Source: DATAJX01 sp036261915
Lineage (GTDB): Bacteria; Pseudomonadota; Alphaproteobacteria; UBA2136; UBA6156
NCBI GenBank assembly: GCA_036261915.1
Contig: DATAJX010000002.1
Span: forward strand, 1-64,000
DNA length: 64,000 bases
Direction of reading: 5' to 3'
Below are positions 55,556 through 63,865 of this stretch, piece by piece (position 1 is the first letter of the stretch; the number at the start of each line of letters is the position of its first letter). The translations under genes were made by a program, and so were the position numbers. A model generated the notes under the pieces. The model was not told the origin of the DNA, made no database searches, and saw nothing but the letters and a program-made list of their open reading frames with translations.

Positions 55556-58228
55556 ATGTTCGGTTTTCTCAGCGGTATTTTTGGCGACAGCTCGAAGAAG
55601 TTCATCAAGGCGCAGTTGCCGGTGGTGGCGAAGGTCAATGCGCTGGAACCGCAGTTCAAGAAGCTGAGTGACGAGCAGCTGGCGGGCAAGACCGCTGAGT
55701 TCCGCGCCCGGTTGGAAAAGGGCGAAACGCTGGATGACATTTTGCCCGAGGCCTTTGCCGCCGTGCGCGAGGCCGGTGTGCGGGCGCTGGGGATCCGGAT
55801 GTTCGATGTGCAGTTGATCGGGGGCTTGGCGCTTCACCACGGCAACATTGCCGAAATGAAGACCGGCGAAGGCAAGACCTTTATGGCCACCGCCGCCGCC
55901 TACCTGAACGGGATCAGCGGCAAGGGCGTGCACGTGGTGACGGTGAACGACTACCTGGCCCGCCGCGACAGCCAGTGGATGGGGCAGGTGTATGCCCGGC
56001 TGGGGTTGACCACCGCCAGTATCTTCCATGACCTGGACGCCGCCCAGCGTGCCGCGGCCTACCGCGCCGATATTACTTACGCTACCAACAACGAGCTTGG
56101 CTTTGACTACCTGCGCGACCACATGACGCTGAGCCCGCAGCAGCTGGTGCAGCGCCCGATGAACTTTGCCATCATCGACGAAGTGGACAGCATTTTGATC
56201 GATGAGGCGCGCACGCCTCTGATCATCAGCGGCCCGACCGAGGACCGCACCGAGCTGTACCAGAAGGTTGATGCGCTTATTCCGGCGTTGAAGGAGGGTG
56301 AGCACTACGACGTTGACCACAAGCAGCGCAGCGCGCACTTCACCGACGCGGGCATTGACGCCGCCGAGGTGTTTTTGAAGCAGATGAGTTTGCTGGCCGA
56401 CGACGGCAACCTGTTTGACGTGCACAACATTGTGCTGGTGCACCACCTGAACCAGGCGCTGCGCGCGCACGCCCTTTTCAAGCGCGATGCCGAGTACATC
56501 GTGAAAGAGGGCGAGGTGGTTCTGATCGATGAATTTACCGGCCGCATGATGAGCGGCCGCCGGTTGAGCGACGGCCTGCACCAGGCCATTGAAGCCAAGG
56601 AAGGCGTGGAGATCAAGCAAGAGAACCAGACGCTGGCGAGCATCACGTTCCAGAACTACTTCCGCCTGTACCCCAAGCTGGGCGGCATGACCGGCACCGC
56701 CGCCACCGAGGCCGAGGAGTTCGAGAGCATTTACAACCTGCCCGTTATTACCATACCGACCAACGTGCCGGTGAGCCGCGTGGACGAGGCCGACAAGATC
56801 TTCCGCAACCGCAAGGGCAAGATGACCGCCATTGCCGCCGACATCGCCGACTGCCACAAGCGCGGCCAGCCGGTGCTGGTGGGCACCATCACCATCGAGC
56901 GCAGCGAAGAGCTGAGCAACCTGCTGAAGGGCAAGGGCGTGCCGCACAGCGTGCTGAACGCGCGCTTCCACGAACAGGAAGCCGAGATCATCGCGCAGGC
57001 CGGGCGCAAGGGCGCCGTGACCATTGCCACCAACATGGCGGGCCGCGGGACCGACATCAAGCTGGGCGGCAACCTTGAGCTGATGCTGCGCGACGTGGCC
57101 GACCCGAAGGAAATGGCCAAAATTACCGCCGCGCACAAAAAGGAACACGACGACGTGATGGCCGCCGGCGGCCTGCGCGTGCTGGGCACCGAGCGCCACG
57201 AAAGCCGCCGCATTGATAACCAGTTGCGCGGCCGCAGCGGCCGCCAGGGCGATGCGGGCAGCAGCGTGTTTTACCTGAGTTTGCAGGATGACCTGATCAA
57301 GCGGTTTGCGCCCAACCTGGACAGCATGATGACCAAGCTGAACATGCCGGAGGATGAGGCCATCCAGCACCCGTGGATCGCCAAGAGCATTGCCACCGCG
57401 CAGCGCAAGATCGAAGCCCTCAACTTTGACCTGCGCAAGCACGTGCTGAAGTTCGACGACGTGCTGAACGAGCAGCGCAAGGTGGTGTATGACCAGCGCC
57501 AGCACCTGCTGCATGCCGAGGACCTGAGCGCCGACATCGCCGACTTCCGCCACCATGTGGCCGACGACATTCTGCACGCGGCCATTCCGCCCGGCAGCCT
57601 GCCCGAGCAGTGGAACGCCGAAACCCTGGCGCAGGGCCTGGGCCGCTACTTTGGCCTTGAGCTGACGCTGGAAAAGGCCATGGCCAACGACAACGTGACC
57701 AGCGAGGAGATCGCCAAGGTCATCCACGACGAAGTGGACAAGGCCTGGGCCTTCAAGCAGACCGAAGTGCCCGCCGACGTGTTGCGCCACATTGAACGCA
57801 GCGTGCTGCTGCAGAACCTTGACCGCCTGTGGCGCCAGCACCTGCAAAGCCTGGACATGCTGCGCAAGGGCATCAACTGGCGCGGCTATGCGCAGAAGGA
57901 CCCCATCAACGAATTCGCCCGCGAAAGCTACGTGCTGTTTGAGGAGATGCTGGGGCAGATCCGCAAGGATACCGTGGCCATGCTGAGCCGCGTGCAGCTG
58001 GTGGTTGAGCAGGCGCCGCCGCCCATCCAGTTTGTGAGCGACCCCGCGCTGGGCGCCAGGCAGGTTGCGGCCAAAGCCAAGGGCAAGCCTGCCAAGGCCG
58101 CCAAGAAGGCCCCGGCCAAGGCTGCCAAAAAGTCCGCGCCCAAGGCCAAACCGGTAGCCAAAAAGGCGCCCGCCAAAGCCCCGGCCAAAAAGCCGGTGAA
58201 GAAGGCCGCCGCCAAGAAGCGCAAATAG
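55556..58228 (+). CDS. secA: SecA translocase ATPase with histone-H1-like C-terminal tail
   Basis: 890 residues. Walker A (MKTGEGKT), DEAD-type box (IIDEVDSILIDEARTPLI), the preprotein cross-linking domain, TNMAGRGTDIKLGG and LRGRSGRQGD of the second motor domain and the helical scaffold are all intact. The usual C-terminal zinc motif (CxCxSGxxxxxCH) that binds SecB and lipids is missing. In its place the last about 50 residues are Lys/Ala/Pro repeats (KPAKAAKKAPAKAAKKSAPK). SecB binding is therefore unlikely; the tail may bind acidic lipids, ribosomes or nucleic acid. AAGGAA precedes the ATG. Confidence 0.97.
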   Translation: MFGFLSGIFGDSSKKFIKAQLPVVAKVNALEPQFKKLSDEQLAGKTAEFRARLEKGETLDDILPEAFAAVREAGVRALGIRMFDVQLIGGLALHHGNIAEMKTGEGKTFMATAAAYLNGISGKGVHVVTVNDYLARRDSQWMGQVYARLGLTTASIFHDLDAAQRAAAYRADITYATNNELGFDYLRDHMTLSPQQLVQRPMNFAIIDEVDSILIDEARTPLIISGPTEDRTELYQKVDALIPALKEGEHYDVDHKQRSAHFTDAGIDAAEVFLKQMSLLADDGNLFDVHNIVLVHHLNQALRAHALFKRDAEYIVKEGEVVLIDEFTGRMMSGRRLSDGLHQAIEAKEGVEIKQENQTLASITFQNYFRLYPKLGGMTGTAATEAEEFESIYNLPVITIPTNVPVSRVDEADKIFRNRKGKMTAIAADIADCHKRGQPVLVGTITIERSEELSNLLKGKGVPHSVLNARFHEQEAEIIAQAGRKGAVTIATNMAGRGTDIKLGGNLELMLRDVADPKEMAKITAAHKKEHDDVMAAGGLRVLGTERHESRRIDNQLRGRSGRQGDAGSSVFYLSLQDDLIKRFAPNLDSMMTKLNMPEDEAIQHPWIAKSIATAQRKIEALNFDLRKHVLKFDDVLNEQRKVVYDQRQHLLHAEDLSADIADFRHHVADDILHAAIPPGSLPEQWNAETLAQGLGRYFGLELTLEKAMANDNVTSEEIAKVIHDEVDKAWAFKQTEVPADVLRHIERSVLLQNLDRLWRQHLQSLDMLRKGINWRGYAQKDPINEFARESYVLFEEMLGQIRKDTVAMLSRVQLVVEQAPPPIQFVSDPALGARQVAAKAKGKPAKAAKKAPAKAAKKSAPKAKPVAKKAPAKAPAKKPVKKAAAKKRK

Positions 58229-58271
58229 CGCCCTTGCGGGCGGCCGTGGGGCTGCCTATATAACGGGTTGA

Positions 58272-58302
58272 AGGACGGGGCCTTTTGGCCCCGCCGACTT
58301 TT
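58272..58302 (+). terminator. Possible terminator after secA
   Basis: CGGGGCC TTTT GGCCCCG hairpin followed by CCGACTTTTT. Confidence 0.6.
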
Positions 58303-58325
58303 TCCCGTTTTACAAGGAGATTCAG

Positions 58326-58838
58326 ATGGACAACCCCGTACGCCTGACCAAGGCCTTTTTTGACCGGCCCACCGAAGTAGTGGCGCGTGCCCTGCTGGGG
58401 CAGGTGCTGGTGCACGGTGACAAGCGCGCCGTGATTGTTGAGACCGAGGCCTACATGAAGAGGGACGATGAGGCCTCGCACGCCTACATGGGCCGCAAAC
58501 TGGCGCTGGAGGCTTTTGCCAAAGGGCCGGGCACCATTTACACCCACCCGATGCGGCCGTTCAAAAATGCCGTGGGGATTGACCTTGTGGCGGCCGATGG
58601 ATCGGTGCTGCTGCGGGGCCTTGACCTGCCGGACGCCAACGGCCCGGCCAAGCTGAACCGTGCAATGGGCATTGGCAAAGCCCTGCACACCCTGAATGTG
58701 ACCGACCCCGACTGCCCGCTATGGCTGGAGGAGGGCGTGGCCAACGGTGAGGTGGTGGCGGGGCCGAGGTTCGGCATTAAAAAAGAAACCAAGGCCACTG
58801 ACCTGCCGTTGCGGTTTATGTTGAAACCGGTGGTTTGA
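58326..58838 (+). CDS. Alkyladenine DNA glycosylase (AAG/MPG family), short form
   Basis: 170 residues, shorter than the usual 190-200. LTKAFFDRPTEVVARALLGQ, VIVETEAYMKRDDEASHAYM with catalytic Glu39, and a C-terminal PRFGIKKETKATDLPLRFML fit the family. The normally conserved YVY...YG segment reads TIYTHPMRPFKNAVGI, so the base pocket is altered. It would excise 3-methyladenine-type lesions. AAGGAG upstream. Confidence 0.85.
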   Translation: MDNPVRLTKAFFDRPTEVVARALLGQVLVHGDKRAVIVETEAYMKRDDEASHAYMGRKLALEAFAKGPGTIYTHPMRPFKNAVGIDLVAADGSVLLRGLDLPDANGPAKLNRAMGIGKALHTLNVTDPDCPLWLEEGVANGEVVAGPRFGIKKETKATDLPLRFMLKPVV

Positions 58839-58856
58839 AACGGCCCGGACCTATCA

Positions 58857-58889
58857 CGAAAACGGCGCGAAAGCGCCGTTTTTCCTTTT
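58857..58889 (+). terminator. Terminator between mpg and gltX
   Basis: AAAACGGCGC GAAA GCGCCGTTTTT with T run, 20 nt after the glycosylase stop. Confidence 0.88.
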
Positions 58890-58922
58890 CAAGTGCCGTT
58901 TTTCTGCTATTTAATAACGGGT

Positions 58923-60404
58923 ATGAGCCAAGTTCGCGTCCGCATTGCCCCCAGCCCCACCGGCGAGCCCCACATCGGGACCGCTTACACCGCTTTGGTG
59001 AACATCGCCTTTGCCAAGCAGCATGGCGGGCAGTTCATCATTAGGGTGGAAGACACCGACACCAGCCGCACCGTGGCCGATGCCGAAGCCAAGATTTATG
59101 AAAGCCTGCGCTGGCTGGGCATGGAATGGGCCGAAGGCCCCGATGTGGGTGGACCCTATGGCCCCTACCGCCAGACCGAGCGCCGCGCCATTTACGACAC
59201 GCACATTGCCGAGCTGATGGGGAAGGGGCATGCCTTCAAGTGCTTTTGCACCCCCGAGCGTTTGGACACCATGCGCGCGCTTCAGCGCAAAAAAGGCCAG
59301 AGCCCCAAGTACGACGGCCACTGCCTGAAGCTGACCGCCGACGAGGTTGCCGCCAAGGAAGCGGCGGGCGAGCCGCATGTCATCCGGATGAAAATTCCCA
59401 CCGAGGGCGAATGCACGTGGGAAGACGGCGTGTATGGCAAGGTGACCATTCCGTGGGCCGACGTGGATATGCAGGTGCTGGTGAAGAGCGACGGCATGCC
59501 GACCTACCATTTGGCCCACATGGTGGACGACCATTTGATGAAGATTTCCCACGTGTTGCGCGGCGAAGAGTGGATCAGTTCGACGCCCAAGCACATCAAG
59601 CTGTTCGAGTACTTCGGCTGGGACGCGCCGAAGTATGTGCACCTGCCCGTGCTGCGCAATTTGGATCGCACCAAACTCTCCAAGCGCAAGAGCCCCACGA
59701 GCATCAGCTGGTTTGAGCGGCAGGGATATCTGCCCGAGGCGGTGGTGAACTTTTTGGGGAACTTTTACGTGAAGAGTGTGGAAGGCGACGAAGAAGTAAT
59801 GGACGTTGCCGAGTTTTACAAAAAATTCGACCTGACCGCCGTGAGCAAGGCCGGCCCTGTGTTCGACCTGGCCAAGCTGGATTGGTTCAATGGCCGCTGG
59901 TTGCGTGAAAAGCTGAGCGAGGATGAGTATGTTGCCCGCGTGGCCGGTTGGGCCGCGCATACCGTGCGCGAAGGGTTGAAGATGGCCCGCACGCGCATGG
60001 TGCGCTTTACCGACCTGCCGGACTGGATGGGCTTTTTGCTGAAGGGCGACCTGAAGCTGACCAAGGAAAGTTTTGCCGGGTTGAAGACCGACGAAGCGAA
60101 GAACGCGGCGATTTTATACCACGCCCACAAGGCGGTTGATGCCATTGGCGCGTGGGAGGCCCCGGCCATTTGGGATGCCATTAAAGGCCTGGAAGGTACG
60201 TTGGGTTTGAAGGCGCGTGACATCACCGGGCCGCTGTATGTGGCGATTACCGGTGCCGCGCAGGGCCTGCCGCTGACCGACAGCATGGCGCTGATGGGCC
60301 GCGCGATGTGCCGCGACCGGCTGCGCAAGGCGCGCGACCTGTTCGACTGGCAGCCGTTTGAGACCAAGACCAAGATGGAAGAGGAGCATGGCGACAACGC
60401 CTAA
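58923..60404 (+). CDS. gltX: Glutamyl-tRNA synthetase
   Basis: 493 residues from ATG 58923. Class I signatures: APSPTGEPHIGTAYTALVN (HIGH) and KLSKRKSPT (KMSKS). The anticodon-binding domain follows. Charges tRNA-Glu. The 3-prime end overlaps cysS by 17 nt. The ribosome-binding site is weak, within an AT-rich spacer after a terminator. Confidence 0.95.
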   Translation: MSQVRVRIAPSPTGEPHIGTAYTALVNIAFAKQHGGQFIIRVEDTDTSRTVADAEAKIYESLRWLGMEWAEGPDVGGPYGPYRQTERRAIYDTHIAELMGKGHAFKCFCTPERLDTMRALQRKKGQSPKYDGHCLKLTADEVAAKEAAGEPHVIRMKIPTEGECTWEDGVYGKVTIPWADVDMQVLVKSDGMPTYHLAHMVDDHLMKISHVLRGEEWISSTPKHIKLFEYFGWDAPKYVHLPVLRNLDRTKLSKRKSPTSISWFERQGYLPEAVVNFLGNFYVKSVEGDEEVMDVAEFYKKFDLTAVSKAGPVFDLAKLDWFNGRWLREKLSEDEYVARVAGWAAHTVREGLKMARTRMVRFTDLPDWMGFLLKGDLKLTKESFAGLKTDEAKNAAILYHAHKAVDAIGAWEAPAIWDAIKGLEGTLGLKARDITGPLYVAITGAAQGLPLTDSMALMGRAMCRDRLRKARDLFDWQPFETKTKMEEEHGDNA

Positions 60405-61779
60405 GCTCAACCTGTTTAATACCCTTAGCCGCAAGGTTGAGGCGTTTAAGCCGCTGAACCCCGCCGACGTGCGGATGTATGTGTGCGGCATTACGCCGTA
60501 CGACGACGCGCACATCGGTCACGCCCGCGTGTATGTGGTGTTTGATGTGCTGTACCGTTTGCTGAAGCACCTGTACCCGAAGGTGACGTATGTACGGAAC
60601 TTCACCGACATCGACGACAAGATCATCCAGCGTGCGACCGATAATGTGGAAGACCCCACGGCGCTGGCGCAGCGCTTCATCGAGAGTTTTCATGCCGACA
60701 TGAAGGCGCTGCACGTATTGCAGCCTACCCATGAGCCGTGCGTGAGCGAGAGCATCGGCGACATTGTGAAGTTTGTGGATGCGTTGCTGGAAAAAGAATT
60801 TGCCTACGTGACCAAGAGCGGCGACGTGATGTACCACGCCGAAAAGTTTGCCGACTTCGGCAAGCTGGCACGCCGCGACCTGAGCCACGAGCACCACGGC
60901 GCCCGCGTGCATGTGGACGATGAAAAGCTGAACCCCGCCGACTTTGTGCTGTGGAAGGCCAACGTCAAAAGCGCCACCAAAATGGAGCACGCCTTTGCCC
61001 CCGCCGAATACGGCGCCAAGCATTTTGACGCGCCGGGCCGCCCCGGCTGGCACATTGAATGCTCGGCCATGAGCATGAAGCTGCTGGGCGAGCGGTTTGA
61101 CATTCATGGCGGCGGCGAGGACCTGACCTTCCCCCACCACAGTTGCGAGATCGCGCAGACCGAAGCGTTGACCGGCCAGCCCATGGCCACCGTGTGGATG
61201 CACAACAGCTTTATTACCGTGGACGGCACCAAGATGAGCAAGTCGCTCGGGAACTTTACCAAAATCAGAGACCTGATCTGGGATTATGAAGATGATGAGC
61301 CCAACTGGCCGGCCGATGCCGTGCGGCTCTGGCTTTTGCAAACCCATTACCGCAAGCCGGTCGATTTTTCGGAACGGGCGCTTGAAGCCGCGCGGCAGCG
61401 TTCGGGCAATTATTATTTTGAAAACGTGAACCTGCCGCCGGTCGATCCGTTGAACAAGGCGCTTCCCGACGAATTTATTGCGGCGCTATGCGACGATTTG
61501 AATACGGCAAAAGCATTGAGCATACTGGACAAGACCGAGGACAATACGCTCCGCCACAACATGATGGAATTTTTGGGTGTGGGCTCGCTTGCCGGTTGGA
61601 ATAAAAAAGCAGAGCCGGAGGCGCTTTTGCCTGAGCAGGAAAAAATGCTTTTGCAACGCGGCGAAGCGCGCGCGGCGAAGGACTGGAAAAAGTCGGATGA
61701 ACTTCGTGGCCAGCTGGAAGAGCAGGGTGTGCTGGTGGAAGACCACCCGGATGGGACCACGACATGGAAACGCAAGTGA
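60388..61779 (+). CDS. cysS: Cysteinyl-tRNA synthetase
   Basis: 463 residues from ATG 60388 (GAGGAG upstream, inside gltX). CGITPYDDAHIGHARVYVVF, the zinc-binding Cys/His set (GWHIECSAMS, HGGGEDLTFPHHSCE) and KMSKSLGN are intact. Ends with the DALR-like helical domain. The overlap with gltX implies translational coupling. Confidence 0.97.
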   Translation: MATTPKLNLFNTLSRKVEAFKPLNPADVRMYVCGITPYDDAHIGHARVYVVFDVLYRLLKHLYPKVTYVRNFTDIDDKIIQRATDNVEDPTALAQRFIESFHADMKALHVLQPTHEPCVSESIGDIVKFVDALLEKEFAYVTKSGDVMYHAEKFADFGKLARRDLSHEHHGARVHVDDEKLNPADFVLWKANVKSATKMEHAFAPAEYGAKHFDAPGRPGWHIECSAMSMKLLGERFDIHGGGEDLTFPHHSCEIAQTEALTGQPMATVWMHNSFITVDGTKMSKSLGNFTKIRDLIWDYEDDEPNWPADAVRLWLLQTHYRKPVDFSERALEAARQRSGNYYFENVNLPPVDPLNKALPDEFIAALCDDLNTAKALSILDKTEDNTLRHNMMEFLGVGSLAGWNKKAEPEALLPEQEKMLLQRGEARAAKDWKKSDELRGQLEEQGVLVEDHPDGTTTWKRK

Positions 61780-61780
61780 A

Positions 61781-61806
61781 AGAGGGGTTGCCCCTCTTTT
61801 TTTTTA
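61781..61806 (+). terminator. Terminator of gltX-cysS
   Basis: AAAGAGGGG TTG CCCCTCTTTTTTTTT directly after the cysS stop. Confidence 0.9.
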
Positions 61807-61821
61807 TGCCCGTGCGTGGAT

Positions 61822-62052
61822 TCAGTCGTAGGTGGTGTAGGTTCGGAGTTGCGCCGGAGCATTGATGCTTGTGGTATCCATGCCGAAAATCGCATAGCCG
61901 ACAAGACCTATGCCGAACAGCAGAAGTATGGCTGCCACCCATTGGCTGGCCTCGTCTATGTTACGGGGCAGGTGAAGGAAAGGTTTTGGGACCTCCTGCT
62001 GTTTGGCGGGCTGACGCCGCCGTGAGTGCGGATGTTGAAGTGCGTGTGCCAT
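61822..62052 (-). CDS. Small single-pass membrane protein
   Basis: 76 residues from ATG 62052, chosen for AAGGAG upstream. A His/Arg/Gln-rich N-terminus precedes one membrane helix (WVAAILLLFGIGLVGYAIFG) and a short polar tail. Unknown family. Upstream on the same strand lies another tiny membrane protein gene, so the two may form a unit. Confidence 0.6.
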   Translation of the reverse strand: MAHALQHPHSRRRQPAKQQEVPKPFLHLPRNIDEASQWVAAILLLFGIGLVGYAIFGMDTTSINAPAQLRTYTTYD

Positions 62053-62095
62053 GAATATCTCCTTATGACATTGATGGATGATAGAAAAAAGGCCC

Positions 62096-62242
62096 TTAGA
62101 TACCGCCCGTATAGGCACCGGCGGCGATGAGCCCTATAGCGGCCACAAGCAGGGTGGCCATGACCAAGGTTGTCCAGGGGCCTTCGGAAAGCCCGGCGGG
62201 CAGGGGTTTGTAGGCGACAGGTGGATTGCTTTCGGTTGTCAT
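62096..62242 (-). CDS. Tiny single-pass membrane protein
   Basis: 48 residues, ATG at 62242: MTTESNPPVAYKPLPAGLSE, then one helix (LVMATLLVAAIGLIAAGAY). The composition is typical of a real small membrane protein; the ribosome-binding site is weak. Located 43 nt before the 76-residue membrane protein gene. No family recognised. Confidence 0.5.
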   Translation of the reverse strand: MTTESNPPVAYKPLPAGLSEGPWTTLVMATLLVAAIGLIAAGAYTGGI

Positions 62243-62406
62243 GGCTTTGTCTTTCATTTGTTGCAGATTATTGACGGAGTATAAGCCGTTTGAAGTTGAA
62301 TGAAATACAAGGAGTGTTTGATTTTATAAGGTTTTTATAAGATTTTTAAGCCGCTGAAAGGTATGACATTTAGGGCCTGCCGGGGTGGGCGGTTTATGCT
62401 AGAACA

Positions 62407-62808
62407 ATGGATATGGACGATCTACAGCTGATATTGAGCGATCTGGCCGTGCTGCCGGGCTGGGAGGAGCGTTACGAATATATCATCGACCTGGGACGCC
62501 AGTTGCCGCCTTTTCCCCCCGCCCAAATGACCGAGGCCAACCTGGTGCGCGGCTGCACCAGCACCGTTTATATGACCATTGGCTGGAACAAGGGCATGCT
62601 GGAGCTGGGCCTGACCAGCGATGCGTTGATCGTCAACGGTTTGCTGGCGTTGGTGTATGCTGCCTACCATGGCCAGACCAAGCGCGACGCGCAGGTGGTT
62701 AACCTGCCCATGCTGCTGGAGCGCACCGCATTGCTGGAGCATTTAAGCCCCAACCGCCGCCACGGTTTTGCCAGCGTGATGGAGCGGGTTTTTAAATTCA
62801 TTGCTTAA
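62407..62808 (+). CDS. sufE: Cysteine desulfuration protein SufE
   Basis: 133 residues. LPGWEERYEYIIDLGRQLPP, active-site Cys50 in NLVRGCTSTVYM, and the helical C-terminus are typical. SufE takes sulfur from SufS for Fe-S cluster assembly. No other suf genes are near, as is common for stand-alone sufE in alphaproteobacteria. Confidence 0.93.
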   Translation: MDMDDLQLILSDLAVLPGWEERYEYIIDLGRQLPPFPPAQMTEANLVRGCTSTVYMTIGWNKGMLELGLTSDALIVNGLLALVYAAYHGQTKRDAQVVNLPMLLERTALLEHLSPNRRHGFASVMERVFKFIA

Positions 62809-62837
62809 AAAAGGCCGTTAACGGCCTTTTTTATAAA
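62807..62837 (+). terminator. Terminator of sufE
   Basis: AAAAAAGGCCG TTAA CGGCCTTTTTT at the stop codon. Confidence 0.9.
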
Positions 62838-62923
62838 TTGTTTACGTTTGGCGGCACGATGCCGACAGCAAACTTGCAACCGCTTCGCTAAGGTGTCTTT
62901 CACTTAATGTAAGGAGAAGACAC

Positions 62924-63106
62924 ATGCTCAGTTGGATGATTACCTTTTTTATATTGGCCGTGATCGCCGCCTTTTTGGGGTTTGGTGGTTTGGCCGGCAC
63001 GTTTGTGGGCATCGCCAAGTTTTTGGCCATGCTGTTTGTGCTGCTGTTCGTCATCAGCCTGATTTACAGCCTGGTGAGCGGCCGCAGCCCGAACCCGCCT
63101 TTATAG
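62924..63106 (+). CDS. DUF1328 (YtjA-like) small membrane protein
   Basis: 60 residues, two membrane helices (ITFFILAVIAAFLGFGGLAG and LAMLFVLLFVISLIYSLV) and the FGGLAG-GIAK pattern of DUF1328. AAGGAG upstream. Members are small stress-associated inner-membrane proteins of unknown function. Probably first of a short cluster. Confidence 0.88.
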   Translation: MLSWMITFFILAVIAAFLGFGGLAGTFVGIAKFLAMLFVLLFVISLIYSLVSGRSPNPPL

Positions 63107-63151
63107 GCTGGCGAAAAACCAGACGTGCAACGGTAATAAAGGAGAAAGCCT

Positions 63152-63394
63152 ATGGCCGACTTAAATATGACCGCCCAACAACTGCAGGAAACCCGTAAAA
63201 AGGCCGCCGAGCAGGAAGCCCAGCTTGCACAGGAGGTCGAAGCCCAGAAGAAGGCTTCGGCCGAGCAGGCCGCAGAAGCCGAACGCAAGGCGCAGGAAGC
63301 CGAGGCCCAGAAAGCCGAAGCCGCCCAGCGCAAAAAGGAGGCTGAAACCGTGAGCCGCATTGCCGGGGGCCAGACCACCCCCTGGGGTGGTTGA
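63152..63394 (+). CDS. Small coiled-coil protein
   Basis: 80 residues, almost entirely Ala/Glu/Lys/Gln helix (QETRKKAAEQEAQLAQEVEA), no signal peptide, ending RIAGGQTTPWGG. AAGGAG upstream. Predicted soluble coiled coil; function unknown. Confidence 0.6.
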   Translation: MADLNMTAQQLQETRKKAAEQEAQLAQEVEAQKKASAEQAAEAERKAQEAEAQKAEAAQRKKEAETVSRIAGGQTTPWGG

Positions 63395-63478
63395 CGGCTT
63401 AATATTGATAACCCATTCCCCGCTTATCACCCCCAGGTGAGGGCAGGAATAAACCGAAACAAATAAGGAACGAACGAC

Positions 63479-63853
63479 ATGAAAAAACTGATGATGCTGA
63501 GTGTTGCCGCTGCTGGCCTGATGGCTGCCAGCGCCGTACACGCCAACGACACCACCGCTGGTGACCACCTGCGCGATGCCGCCCAGGCCGCCGACAAGGC
63601 TGCCGACGCCAAGGCTGCCGAAGTGAAGGCCGGTGCCGCCGTGAACGCCGAACAGGCCAAGGCTGATGCCGAAGGTGCCGCCGCTGCCAGCGCCACTACC
63701 GTGACCGACACGGTGAAGCACCGCGCCAAGCAGGCCGGCCACAAGGTGAAGCAGGCCGGCAAGAAGGTGAGCGAGAAGTACAATGGCGCCGTGGCCGAGC
63801 ACGAAGCGAATAAGGCTGCCGCCGATGTTTCGGCCAGCCTGAACGCCCAGTAG
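63479..63853 (+). CDS. Secreted Ala/Lys-rich helical protein
   Basis: 124 residues with a clear signal peptide (LSVAAAGLMAASAVHA). The mature part is an Ala-rich charged helix (AADAKAAEVKAGAAVNAEQA) with a basic block (KHRAKQAGHKVKQAGKKV). Periplasmic. Resembles small stress-induced helical proteins in style, but no named family. Confidence 0.65.
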   Translation: MKKLMMLSVAAAGLMAASAVHANDTTAGDHLRDAAQAADKAADAKAAEVKAGAAVNAEQAKADAEGAAAASATTVTDTVKHRAKQAGHKVKQAGKKVSEKYNGAVAEHEANKAAADVSASLNAQ

Positions 63854-63865
63854 GGAGGACCAGTC

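Noticed and set aside
55544..57847. 767-codon minus-strand frame opposite secA
   Set aside because: His/Val/Gly-rich shadow frame typical of GC-rich genes; secA on the other strand is unmistakable.
62078..62284. Plus-strand frame of 68 codons
   Set aside because: The minus strand at 62096-62242 encodes a far more protein-like membrane peptide; the plus frame has no recognisable features.
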